Below are positions 33,577 through 42,688 of a stretch of DNA of 64,000 bases, one piece after another. This stretch comes from a bacterium (GTDB taxonomy: Bacteria; Zhuqueibacterota; Zhuqueibacteria; Residuimicrobiales; Residuimicrobiaceae): NCBI GenBank assembly GCA_029565685.1, contig JAKQNR010000011.1:1-64000 (forward strand), given 5' to 3'. The notes beneath the pieces are model-generated. The model saw only the letters and a list, made by a program, of their open reading frames with translations, was not told the DNA's origin and searched no databases. A program made the position numbers and the translations under genes. How positions within the stretch are numbered: position 1 is the first letter of the stretch; every line of letters starts with the position of its first letter.

Positions 33577-34136
33577 GGACTCTTTTCAATCAATGCGGCT
33601 GGACCGCCAAGCCGGTCACGGTTCGGCTGACCGATTCCCTTGAAGGATTCTATCTTGAAATTGTGGCTATTTACTGAAACGATTCAACCACCAAGGTCGC
33701 GAAGAACGCGGAGAGAATGCTGTTCGATGGATGATTGAAAACGATCGTTCACTGTGCCATGAGGAATCCAGCGACACACCGGACCACAACTATTTTCATG
33801 TTCTGTTCGTCGCTGGATCCTTATTTTGTCTTTCCGAGCCCGCAGCCCCGCATCTCCACAAGACCGCTGCAGTCGTAGAGGGCGAGGAGTCTATCGTCGC
33901 ACCGGGCTATACCCTTTCGTCCATTCTGTTCGCTGCTGGATCCTTCGGCGCTTGCAGATTCAGCATGCAGGCTCATGGATCCATGGTTTTGCGCCGCAGG
34001 ATGACAAGATAACATTCTGTCTTTTCGCGCCCGCGGCATCGATGCTTTCCCTCCAGAGCCAAATACTCCTTGCCTTTTGCCTTTGCACTTGTTACTTTAA
34101 AAACCAAACCACCGCTCCCCAGGCAGAGAAACCCTG
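33577..34136. other. Intergenic region with repeat fragments, no gene seen
   Basis: 560 bases. It contains a CAAGGTCGCGAAGAACGCGG fragment near 33692 related to the dispersed repeats, and repeated pieces of TTCTGTTCG..GCTGGATCC (about 33804-33825 and 33935-33955). Open frames at 33731-34012 and 33826-34137 have no recognisable pattern or start context. No clear ribosome-binding site precedes rbsC; the preceding AGGCAGAGAAACCCTG is the closest. Confidence 0.4.
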
Positions 34137-35111
34137 ATGAAAAATCTGGTTGAAAAACGGCTGGCTCGTATTTTCATTATTTTTCTCCTTCTATGCCTTG
34201 CCATCGGCGGCCTCGAAGCCCTGCTCAAACCGGCGCCGGTTTTTTTCAAATCCATAAACCTGATGAACATCCTGCTGCAAACCTCCATCAACACCATTAT
34301 TGCGGTGGGCATGACCTTTATCATCATCACCGCTGGCATCGATCTGGCGGTCGGGTCCACCCTGGCCTTGTGCAATGTGCTCATGGGGTTGGTCATGCCG
34401 GCGGTGGGGCTGCAGCACCCATTTTTTCAGATCAGCCTTGCGGTGATTGCCGCTCTGGCAGTCGGCGGGTTCATCGGATTTCTCAACGGCGGAATCTCGG
34501 TGGCCTGGCGCATCCCGCCGTTCATCGTCACCCTGGGCATGCTGGGGATCGCCCGCGGCCTGGCTCTGTGGTTAAGCGACAGTCAGACCGTCAATCTGAT
34601 CGGACGGGTGGATTCGGCCTTTTCCTTTATCGGCAACGGCCGGCTGTTGGGTGTACCCATGCCGGCGGTTTTTGCCCTGCTGGTGGTGGCGGTCGGTCAC
34701 TTTTTACTCAACCAAACCCGTTTCGGCCGCTATGCGATCGCCATCGGCGGCAACCGGGAGGCGGCGCGAATGTCCGGTATTCGCGTCGGTTATTACACCA
34801 CTCTGGCCTATGTCTTTGCCGGCCTGTTGGTCGGTCTGGCGGCGGTCGTGCAGACCAGCCGTCTGGGTTCAGCCAATCCCACCATCGGCGCCGGCTATGA
34901 GCTCTATGCGATTGCCGCGGCCATCATCGGCGGCACCAGTTTGATGGGCGGCGAGGGCGCCATCGGCGGCACTCTGATCGGCGCGCTGATCATCGGTGTG
35001 CTGAACAATGGGTTGACGCTGATGAATATTGCGGATGAAATCAAACAGATCATCATCGGCCTGGTGATCATCATCGCTGTCATGGCGGATCGCAGAAGGA
35101 GGACGCAGTGA
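34137..35111 (+). CDS. rbsC: RbsC-like sugar ABC transporter permease
   Basis: 324 residues, the normal length. About nine hydrophobic segments with the family signatures MTFIIITAGIDLAVGSTLAL near the N-terminus and ALGGNREAAR-like AIGGNREAARMSGIRV in the middle, then IIGGTSLMGGEGAIGGTLIG. It forms the membrane channel for ribose-type sugars with RbsA and RbsB. The stop overlaps the GTG of the binding protein (GTGA). An RbsA-type ATPase gene is not present in the window. The symbol is by family similarity; the sugar is not proven. Confidence 0.88.
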   Translation: MKNLVEKRLARIFIIFLLLCLAIGGLEALLKPAPVFFKSINLMNILLQTSINTIIAVGMTFIIITAGIDLAVGSTLALCNVLMGLVMPAVGLQHPFFQISLAVIAALAVGGFIGFLNGGISVAWRIPPFIVTLGMLGIARGLALWLSDSQTVNLIGRVDSAFSFIGNGRLLGVPMPAVFALLVVAVGHFLLNQTRFGRYAIAIGGNREAARMSGIRVGYYTTLAYVFAGLLVGLAAVVQTSRLGSANPTIGAGYELYAIAAAIIGGTSLMGGEGAIGGTLIGALIIGVLNNGLTLMNIADEIKQIIIGLVIIIAVMADRRRRTQ

Positions 35112-36055
35112 ACGGAAGAAAGCTTTTGGCAACTCTGGTCGTCGGGTGCAGCCTGTTCTTCGCCTGTTCCACAAAAAATCAAGGCACTGAAAAACCCACC
35201 TTGGCCTTGATCATGAAAACGCTGAGCAATCCCTTTTTCATCAAGATGGGTCAGGGTGCGCAGCGGGCCGCTGATTCTCTGTCGGTTCCCCTGCTGATCG
35301 GCACGGTAGCGCAAGAGATCGACATCAATCAGCAGATCAGTCTGGTGGAAGACATGATCGTGCAAGGCGTCAAGGCGATCTTGATTGCGCCGGTGGATTC
35401 CAAGGCGATCGTCCCGGTGCTGGTCAAAGCCCAGGCGCAGGGCATTCTGATCATCAATCTGGACAACCGGATCGATGCCGATGCGGCCGCTGCGAGCGGT
35501 TTGCGCATCGCCAGCTATGTCGGCGTGGATAACGAAGAAGGCGGACGAATGTCCGGCGCGTATCTGGTGCAGCTGTTGGGCGGCAAAGGCAGAGTGGCCA
35601 TGCTGGAGGGCATTCGCGGCGTGGATAACGCCGAAGCGCGCAAACGGGGTTTTTTGAAATCGCTGCAGGGAACCGGCGTGGAGCTGGCAGCCAGTCAGTC
35701 CGCTAATTGGCTGCAGGACCAGGCTCTGGACGTGTTCAGCAACATGCTGCAGGCCAATCCGGATCTGGATGGTCTGTTCTGCGCCAACGACATGATGGCG
35801 TTGGGCGCGATTCAGGCTTTGCGCCAGGCCGGCAAAAGCGGACAAGTCCGCGTGACCGCGTTCGACAACATCGAAGCGGCTCGACTGGCGCTGCGGGAAG
35901 GCGTGCTGCATGCCACCATCGATCAGCATCCCGAGCTGATGGGCTATTATGGCGTGGTCATCGCCAGAGAAGCGCTGGCAGGCCGGGTCACCAGGGAAAA
36001 GCTGGTTCCGCTGGAATTGATCACCCGCGAAAATTTACCGGAGGAAACGAAATGA
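35108..36055 (+). CDS. rbsB: RbsB-like sugar-binding lipoprotein
   Basis: 315 residues with a GTG start overlapping rbsC. Signal peptide LLATLVVGCSLFFAC ends in a lipobox Cys, so it is a lipoprotein. Core of the periplasmic-binding fold: LALIMKTLSNPFFIKMGQGA, then DMIVQGVKAILIAPVD, VGVDNEEGGRMSGAYL and LDGLFCANDMMALGAI. The sequence is close to ribose/galactose-type proteins. It would feed the RbsC-like permease. Its stop overlaps the next ATG (ATGA). Confidence 0.87.
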   Translation: MNGRKLLATLVVGCSLFFACSTKNQGTEKPTLALIMKTLSNPFFIKMGQGAQRAADSLSVPLLIGTVAQEIDINQQISLVEDMIVQGVKAILIAPVDSKAIVPVLVKAQAQGILIINLDNRIDADAAAASGLRIASYVGVDNEEGGRMSGAYLVQLLGGKGRVAMLEGIRGVDNAEARKRGFLKSLQGTGVELAASQSANWLQDQALDVFSNMLQANPDLDGLFCANDMMALGAIQALRQAGKSGQVRVTAFDNIEAARLALREGVLHATIDQHPELMGYYGVVIAREALAGRVTREKLVPLELITRENLPEETK

Positions 36056-37608
36056 GGCCTATGATGTTTGTGTCGGCCATGGCCGGTCTTTTATTGTGCG
36101 TCTGCCGGCAGGCCGGTTATCAAGAGATCCCGCTGGATGAGCTGCGCGATAAAATCGCCGGCGGTTGGGCCGGCAAGATGATCGGCGTCTCTTACGGCGC
36201 GCCCACCGAGTTCCGCGCTCAGGGCAAAACCTATGACGAGCCGTTGTCCTGGAGCCCGGAGCGGGTCGCCAATGCGCTGGAACAGGACGACCTCTATGTG
36301 CAGATGAGTTTCATGATGACCATGGACCGGTGGGGACTGGATGCGCCGGCGGCTAAGTTCGCCGAGTCTTTTGCCACAGCCGGCTATCGTTTGTGGCACG
36401 CCAACGTGCAGGCGCGGAAGAATTTTCAGGACGGCATTTTGCCGCCCGAATCCGGCAGTCCAAAGTACAACCTCCATTGCGATGATATCGATTTCCAGAT
36501 CGAATCCGACTATATCGGCTTTATCTGTCCGGCCATGCCGCAGACCGCGAACCGGATGGCGGACAAGATCGGCCACATCATGAATTACGGCGACGGCGTG
36601 TACGGCGGCATGTTCGTGGCTGCGCTTTACAGCGCCGCATTTTTCGAAAGGGAGATAGACCGCATCGTCGCGAGCGCGGTCCGCGCCATTCCGCCGCAGA
36701 GCGATTACCGCCGCTGCGTGGAGGATGTGATCCGCTTGCACCAGCGCTATCCGGACGACTGGCGCGCCGCTTGGCAGGAGCTGGAGCAGGCCTGGGGCGA
36801 TGTGGACCTCTGCGGCGCTCTGGTCCCTTTTAACATCGATGCCAAGCTCAACGGCGCTTATATCGTCATGGGCCTGCTCTACGGTCAGGGCGATTTTGCA
36901 AAGACGCTGGAGATCAGCACCCGCTGCGGCCAGGACTCGGACTGCAATCCCAGCAATGCGGCGGCGGTGATCGGCGTAATGAACGGCTATCGCGCCATTC
37001 CGGAGCAGTGGAAGAGCGGCATCGCAGCCATCGCTGACTCACAATTCATTTTTACCGACTATTCTTTCCGCACCGTGGTCGATCGAAGCCTCGAGTACGC
37101 CAAACAGCTGATCGTCGACAACGGCGGACGCATCGACGGAACCAGGGCGCTCATCAAGGCGCAACCGCCGCTGCCGCCGGCCTTGGAGGTTTCTTTTCCC
37201 GCCACGATCCCCATCCAGCGCATCGCCGCTGAAGAGATGACCGCCTGGCTGTGGGATGGACCCTGGCAGGATCACGAGACGGCCGGCAAGCTGCAGGCAA
37301 GAAGCGCAGAGGCCGCCGGCGCCTCGGTGGCCTTTGGCTTTACCGGCAACGGCATCGTCATCACCGGAGATTGGCTCAAGGACGGCGGCAAGGCGGATGT
37401 CTATCTGGACGGCGTGCTGCACCGCACTATCGACACCCATTATTACTGGGCCGGAGAAGAAAAAAGAAACAGCTTTCTCTGGCATGCAATGAATCTGCGG
37501 CAGGGCGAACACACGGTCACGCTGATGGTGAGTGGAAAGAAAAAGACAGAGTCCTTGGGAACCAAACTTTGCATCACCGGCGCGACCCTGTTTGGAACAA
37601 AACCATGA
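36052..37608 (+). CDS. Exported ADP-ribosylglycohydrolase with C-terminal extension
   Basis: 518 residues. The start (FVSAMAGLLLCVC) looks like a lipoprotein signal. Residues about 25-345 are an ADP-ribosylglycohydrolase fold: KIAGGWAGKMIGVSYGAPTE, EQDDLYVQMSFM at the place of the metal-binding TDDT motif, ESDYIGFI and CGQDSDCNPSNAAAVIGVMNGY near the end. A further domain of about 130 residues with a beta-rich look follows (VAFGFTGNGIVITGDW), not identified. The family removes ADP-ribose or related groups. Export and the ribose genes around it suggest nutrient scavenging. ATGA overlaps join it to both neighbours. Confidence 0.78.
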   Translation: MRPMMFVSAMAGLLLCVCRQAGYQEIPLDELRDKIAGGWAGKMIGVSYGAPTEFRAQGKTYDEPLSWSPERVANALEQDDLYVQMSFMMTMDRWGLDAPAAKFAESFATAGYRLWHANVQARKNFQDGILPPESGSPKYNLHCDDIDFQIESDYIGFICPAMPQTANRMADKIGHIMNYGDGVYGGMFVAALYSAAFFEREIDRIVASAVRAIPPQSDYRRCVEDVIRLHQRYPDDWRAAWQELEQAWGDVDLCGALVPFNIDAKLNGAYIVMGLLYGQGDFAKTLEISTRCGQDSDCNPSNAAAVIGVMNGYRAIPEQWKSGIAAIADSQFIFTDYSFRTVVDRSLEYAKQLIVDNGGRIDGTRALIKAQPPLPPALEVSFPATIPIQRIAAEEMTAWLWDGPWQDHETAGKLQARSAEAAGASVAFGFTGNGIVITGDWLKDGGKADVYLDGVLHRTIDTHYYWAGEEKRNSFLWHAMNLRQGEHTVTLMVSGKKKTESLGTKLCITGATLFGTKP

Positions 37609-38561
37609 AGCAGGAAGAGACTCGATTCGACGGCCGGCCGCGCCTCTGCGTGGTCGGCAGCGCCAACACCGACCTGATCATCAAGGCCAGCCGCCTGCCG
37701 CGTCCCGGTGAAACCGTGTGCGACGGCGCGTTCTCCATCGCGGCCGGCGGCAAGGGCGCCAATCAGGCTGTGGCTGCGCAACGACTCGGCGCCGCGGTGA
37801 GTTTGGTGGCCACATTGGGGCAGGACGCCTTTGGCGATCAGGCCCTGCAGCTGTATGAGGCTGAAGGCATCGACGTGCGATTTGTCGCCCGCCATGCCTC
37901 AGCCGCCACCGGCGTGGCTTTTATCCTGGTCGATGATAAAGGCGAGAACAGCATTGTGGCGGCTGCGGGCGCCAATGCCCATACCACGCCGGCATGGGTA
38001 GATCAGGCCGCTGCGGCGATTCGCACCGCCGGCGCGCTGGTGCTGCAGTTGGAAATTCCTTTGCCGGCAGTGATCCGCGCTGCAGAGATCGCGGCGGAAA
38101 ATAAAGTGCCGGTGATCCTCAATCCCGCGCCGGCGGCTGCTGTTCCAGACTCGCTGCTGGCCATGGTCGACACTCTCACGCCCAACGAGTGGGAGGCGCA
38201 GGCGCTGACCGATCTGGCGGTGAAGGACGACGACTCTGCGCACCGCGCTGCGCAAAAGCTGCTGGCCAAGGGCGTGCGCACGGTGATCATCACTCTGGGC
38301 AGCCGCGGCGCTTGGCTGGAAACACACGATCAGGCGGAGCACATTCCCGCCTTTGCGGTTCAGGCTCAAGACACCACTGCAGCCGGCGATGTATTCACCG
38401 CTGCACTGGCCGTAGCGCTGACGGAAAAAAGGACGCTGGGGCAGGCGGTCCGCTTTGCCAGCGCAGCCGCAGCGATTTCGGTCACGCGTCTGGGCGCACA
38501 GCCTTCAGCGCCGGAACGGAAACAGGTGGAAAAATGGCTGGCGGAGCGACCCAAGGGATAG
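37605..38561 (+). CDS. rbsK: Ribokinase
   Basis: 318 residues; ATG overlaps the stop of the glycohydrolase (ATGA). PfkB-family signatures: VVGSANTDLIIKASRLPRPG and GGKGANQAVAAQRLGA in the N-terminal half, and DTTAAGDVFTAALAVAL near the C-terminus with the catalytic Asp (the usual DTTGAGD reads DTTAAGD). NPAPA and LTPNEWEA blocks also fit. It phosphorylates ribose at O5, the step after uptake by the transporter encoded upstream. Confidence 0.92.
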   Translation: MKQEETRFDGRPRLCVVGSANTDLIIKASRLPRPGETVCDGAFSIAAGGKGANQAVAAQRLGAAVSLVATLGQDAFGDQALQLYEAEGIDVRFVARHASAATGVAFILVDDKGENSIVAAAGANAHTTPAWVDQAAAAIRTAGALVLQLEIPLPAVIRAAEIAAENKVPVILNPAPAAAVPDSLLAMVDTLTPNEWEAQALTDLAVKDDDSAHRAAQKLLAKGVRTVIITLGSRGAWLETHDQAEHIPAFAVQAQDTTAAGDVFTAALAVALTEKRTLGQAVRFASAAAAISVTRLGAQPSAPERKQVEKWLAERPKG

Positions 38562-39371
38562 AATTATTCGCTTTCTTTTTTTCCTATCTCGGTGAATAGC
38601 TGGACAAAAAAGTGCAGGGCAGTGACTTTAGCTCGAGCGAGTGATTGACTTTTTGAAAATAAAACGGCGACTGCAGTGTGGATCAGCACTGCTGATGCCC
38701 GGTTTTCTCCGCATTATGAATTTTCTGAATGTATGATCATCGAGTCAGAGTCGTTGCGCTTTTCAACCGAATGACGCCGATTTCGCCCTGATTATTTGTT
38801 GATCTTTTAATCGCTGTTCTTGCACGCCGCTTTTTTCTGAAACAATCATCTTGCATTTGTTTTTCCGCCAAAGACGAACGGCTCCATGGTCTGGTCTCAT
38901 TGTTGAAAAACAAATATCCTTGTCGCACTCTACAAACCGCCGGTTTCTTTTTTTTCAGACACGTTCTTCTCCTTTTCCTCGTACGGCTTTATCCGCTCTC
39001 CCCGCAGACAGCCGTTTTCCTTTTTCCAGACCCTTTGTGAAACACACTGTTTAAAAGCGAAACGCTTTTTCTTTGCGCTCGAACAGGAGACCTGGCGCTG
39101 TTGGAATACGCTTTGCAGCTGCGTAAAATATTTTTCTGTAAAATAAATAGAAACATAATATTAAAAATTTCGCTTCCTGTGACAATTCATTGGGAATATA
39201 GGAATTACTCAAGGGTTTAGGGCCCAATATTTGCTTTTGCACAGAAACGACAGGGTGTAGTCTATTATCAATCCAGAAACCATGGAAGCAATTTGTTGCA
39301 ACCTGTTAATAAAATAGAGTTAGGAGGTTCTGCAAAACGGGGATGAATTGCAGAAACGGAGGAAAATTGTT
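38562..39371. other. Long intergenic region, no gene seen
   Basis: 810 bases with a small inverted repeat (GCAGTG...CACTGC at 38673-38692) and pyrimidine-rich patches (about 38940-39020). Small open frames here (38737-38928, 38851-39054, 39051-39242) show no family pattern. The sequence turns AT-rich from about 39100 on. The ribosome-binding site GGAGG (39358-39362) belongs to the next gene. Confidence 0.45.
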
Positions 39372-42300
39372 TTGAAGTGGATCACTCTATTACAGGTTCT
39401 CGATATAAAATCCCTCAAGCTTGCTGCATGCCGGTTTTTTTTATGGTTGTTTTTTGTCCTGGCTTTTGCGAGCCTGCTTTCCTTGCTTCGTACAGACGCG
39501 TCCGCTGACCCCCTGACAGCGGATGAGCAAGCTTTGTTTGCGGATCGTGCAGCCGATGAATCCGCAAAAGCCGAACAAATTTCGGCTGCAGCCGCGGTGT
39601 TGAGTTATGTCTCAGGCGACAGCGCCATGGGATTGATCAACCAGCCTCTGACAAAACCTTTGCAGGTCAAGGTGACGGACCTCTACGGTTTTCCGGTTAC
39701 GGGCCACAGCGTTTTTTTTGTGGTCAGACGCGGCGGCCGCTTTAACGGACAGACCATGATCACCACGCCGACCAATGCGAGCGGCATCGCTGAAGCCACG
39801 CCGGTGCTCGGCGCTGTGCCGGGCTTGTACAACAATATCTTTGAAGCCCAGGCGTTTGCCGACAACGGCGGCTATCTGATCGGTGCGCCGGTGCGTTTTT
39901 CCATTTCTGCCAAAAGCAGTTATGCGGTCACTCTGCGTAAAATCTCCGGCGACCGGCAATCCGGCCGCACATCCGCCTATCTGCGTGCACCCCTGGTGGT
40001 GCAGGCGTTGGACAGCGAAGGGAAGCCGGTGACCGGCCAGACGGTGCGCTTCAAGGTGGTCAAGGGCAGCGGATTGTTGGGCAATGCGCCGGCGCAGCAG
40101 GTGACTCTATTCACCGATACCGCTGGTTTGGCTGCCATCAGCTATCGGTTGGGCGACGAGATCGGCGCCGATCTTCAGTCTGTGATTGTTGAGGCGGATG
40201 ATGGCGTGCACGCTTTACAAAATTCGCCCATGACTTTTACCGCTTCGGCTCTACATGGCCAACCGGATGCCGTCGTTTCCGAGATTCGTTCAACCTCGCC
40301 GGTTCCGGCGGATGGGCTGAATGCTTCTGTGGTCACGGTGAGAATATATGATGCAAAAAAGAATCCAGTGCCTGGTGTGGCCGCCTATCTGGTGGTGGAC
40401 GGAGAGGCCTGCAGCATCGATCAGCCGTCTGGGCTTTCCGATGAACGCGGAGAAATCCGCGGGGCGGTGCGCTCCACGCGCAGCGGCGCGAAAAAGATCC
40501 GCGCTGTAGTGGGCGAGGCCATGGTCCTGCTCAAGGCAGAGACCGTCGCTCAATTTCAGGCCGGACCGGCGCGCTACATCTCTGTGCTAAGCGGCAACTA
40601 TCAAGATGGCATTATCAATTCGGCGCTGGCGCAGCCGGTGCGAATCCGGGTGACCGACGCCTATGAAAATCCGGTGGCCGACGCTTGGGTCTCATGGGCG
40701 CCGCTCACTCCCGGCGGTGAAATCAGGCCGGCGTCCTCGAGCCGCACCGACAACCACGGCGAGTTGCAGGCGACATGGATTTTGGCAGGGCAGGTGGGAA
40801 CGCAGCGGATGCTGGTTTCCGCCGCCGGCGCTGAGACGATCGAGATCAACGCGCAGGCGGGTTTGCCTGCAAATGTCAAATTGCATTCAGCCCAGGGCGA
40901 CGGGCAACTGGCGTTGCCCAACGATGTGTTCAGCGACAGCCTTCATGTGTTGATAACCAACTCCAGTCTGGCGCCGATCGCCGGCGTGCCCATACTTTTC
41001 ACAGTGGTGCAGGGCAGTGCGGTGATTGAAGGTTCCGCCATGCCCAAGAGCAACTGCTTGGGCAGAGCGGGCGTTCGGGTTGTGGCCGGCGCGGCGCTGG
41101 GCGGAGTGCGGGTGGCTGCTTCTGTGGGCGATTCGGCGCGGGTGTTTTTTCATCTGTCGGTCGCTCAATCGGTGCCGCAGCGATTGCTGGCCATGCATGG
41201 CGATCAGCGCTCCGGACCCGTTCTTTCGCTCATACAGGACCTGTCGGTTCAGGTCCTCGATCCCTTCGATCATCCTGTGGCCCATGTGCCGGTGGTTTTC
41301 ACCTGTCACAGCGAGGGCGGACAAATTCTCAGTCAACAGCCGGTGTGGACCTCGGACAACGGCCTGGCCCTGACCGATGTGCGTCTGGGGCGAAAAAGCG
41401 GGCCCTATTATGTCGCCGCCTCAGCGCTGAACTTGCAAGGCTCGCCGGTGACCATGACGCTGCAGGCTCTGCCGGGCCCGCCCGCATTGCTGGTCGATTA
41501 TATCGGCAACTGGCAGGAGAGCCGGCCGGAGCAATTTTTATCCTATCCGCTCAAGGTCCGGGTGCTCGATCTGCAGGGCAACGGCGTTGCCCATGTTCCG
41601 GTCGTGTTTGCCATCGCAGAAGGCAACGGACTGTTGGGCAGCGATCCCCTGGTCTACACCGACTCCACCGGCAGCGCCGCCATGTTTTGGCGACTGGGCA
41701 GAAGCGGACCGCAGACCGTGCATGTGCGCAGCGACCAGTTGGCCGGCCAGATCATCGAGTTCACCGGCCGCCTGATCGAAAATGAACCACCGGTCATTCT
41801 GGCGCCTGCCGACACAGTCATTCAGGAGACCGCCACCCTTGCGTTCACTCTCAATGCGGCGGATCCGGAGGGCGATCCCTGGTCGTTGCATCTCTCCTCG
41901 CTGCCGCGGGGTGCGGTGTTCGACTCGATCAACACCCGGCTGTTCCTCTGGACGCCGGATATCGCTCAGCAGGGCCGTTATCCCTTGTCGATCACTGCGC
42001 AGGACCGCTATGGCGCGGTGGCGCAGAAAAATATTTTCATCACCGTGGTCAATTTGAACCGGGCTCCGGTCCTGCAGGTGGAGCCGGACACACTCTCTCT
42101 GTCGTTGAATTATTATCGCTCCTATGATTTCTCCGTGGCGGCGATCGATCCGGACGGCGATTCGCTCATTTACGACTGGCGGGTCAACGGCCAGACGATC
42201 AGCCGGACCCGGGAGGCGCGCATTCTGCCGAATCCCAGCATGCCCGCTCGCTTCGATCTGGACCTCGCCGTGTCGGACGGCCAGGTTGCGGTGCATCATG

Positions 42301-42644
42301 TGTGGAGTCTGCAGATGGCCACGGCGGTGGAGGGACGAGCTGCCGAGGGTCCAAGCGCCGCGCCCCGGCAGTTTCACCTGGCGCAGAACTATCCCAATCC
42401 CTTTAATCCTGAGACCACGATCTCCTATGAACTCGATCAGCGGGGGCCGATCACGATGCAGATCATGAATCTATCCGGTCAAGTCGTACGAACGCTGTGC
42501 GCGGAGGTGTCTGAGGCCGGATCCTATCAAAAGAGGTGGGACGGTCGCGACGATGCCGGACAGCCGCTGCCGTCCGGATTGTACCTCTGCGCGCTGACCG
42601 GAGAGACGCGACGGCAGTTTATTAAATTGATGCTGTTGAAATAA
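39372..42644 (+). CDS. T9SS-exported Ig-like repeat protein
   Basis: About 1090 residues. The start is taken as TTG 39372 because GGAGG (39358-39362) is correctly spaced; TTG 39348 is upstream in frame. A signal or TM segment (FFLWLFFVLAFASLLSLL) follows. About eight Ig-like (Big-1/filamin-like) repeats start near QPLTKPLQVKVTDLYGFPV, each with a VxDxxGNPVxxxxVxF core. Two cadherin-like segments (AADPEGDPWSL, AIDPDGDSLIYDW) precede the sorting domain FHLAQNYPNPFNPETTISYE. It is probably anchored or released at the surface as an adhesin or matrix protein. It is co-directional with the larger paralogue. Confidence 0.8.
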   Translation: MKWITLLQVLDIKSLKLAACRFFLWLFFVLAFASLLSLLRTDASADPLTADEQALFADRAADESAKAEQISAAAAVLSYVSGDSAMGLINQPLTKPLQVKVTDLYGFPVTGHSVFFVVRRGGRFNGQTMITTPTNASGIAEATPVLGAVPGLYNNIFEAQAFADNGGYLIGAPVRFSISAKSSYAVTLRKISGDRQSGRTSAYLRAPLVVQALDSEGKPVTGQTVRFKVVKGSGLLGNAPAQQVTLFTDTAGLAAISYRLGDEIGADLQSVIVEADDGVHALQNSPMTFTASALHGQPDAVVSEIRSTSPVPADGLNASVVTVRIYDAKKNPVPGVAAYLVVDGEACSIDQPSGLSDERGEIRGAVRSTRSGAKKIRAVVGEAMVLLKAETVAQFQAGPARYISVLSGNYQDGIINSALAQPVRIRVTDAYENPVADAWVSWAPLTPGGEIRPASSSRTDNHGELQATWILAGQVGTQRMLVSAAGAETIEINAQAGLPANVKLHSAQGDGQLALPNDVFSDSLHVLITNSSLAPIAGVPILFTVVQGSAVIEGSAMPKSNCLGRAGVRVVAGAALGGVRVAASVGDSARVFFHLSVAQSVPQRLLAMHGDQRSGPVLSLIQDLSVQVLDPFDHPVAHVPVVFTCHSEGGQILSQQPVWTSDNGLALTDVRLGRKSGPYYVAASALNLQGSPVTMTLQALPGPPALLVDYIGNWQESRPEQFLSYPLKVRVLDLQGNGVAHVPVVFAIAEGNGLLGSDPLVYTDSTGSAAMFWRLGRSGPQTVHVRSDQLAGQIIEFTGRLIENEPPVILAPADTVIQETATLAFTLNAADPEGDPWSLHLSSLPRGAVFDSINTRLFLWTPDIAQQGRYPLSITAQDRYGAVAQKNIFITVVNLNRAPVLQVEPDTLSLSLNYYRSYDFSVAAIDPDGDSLIYDWRVNGQTISRTREARILPNPSMPARFDLDLAVSDGQVAVHHVWSLQMATAVEGRAAEGPSAAPRQFHLAQNYPNPFNPETTISYELDQRGPITMQIMNLSGQVVRTLCAEVSEAGSYQKRWDGRDDAGQPLPSGLYLCALTGETRRQFIKLMLLK

Positions 42645-42688
42645 TCCCTGGCGAATCAGTTGTCTAATCAATAAGGATGGATCATCGT

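Noticed and set aside
33731..34137. Two overlapping open frames before rbsC (33731-34012, 33826-34137)
   Set aside because: They consist of repeat pieces with no protein pattern and no start context.
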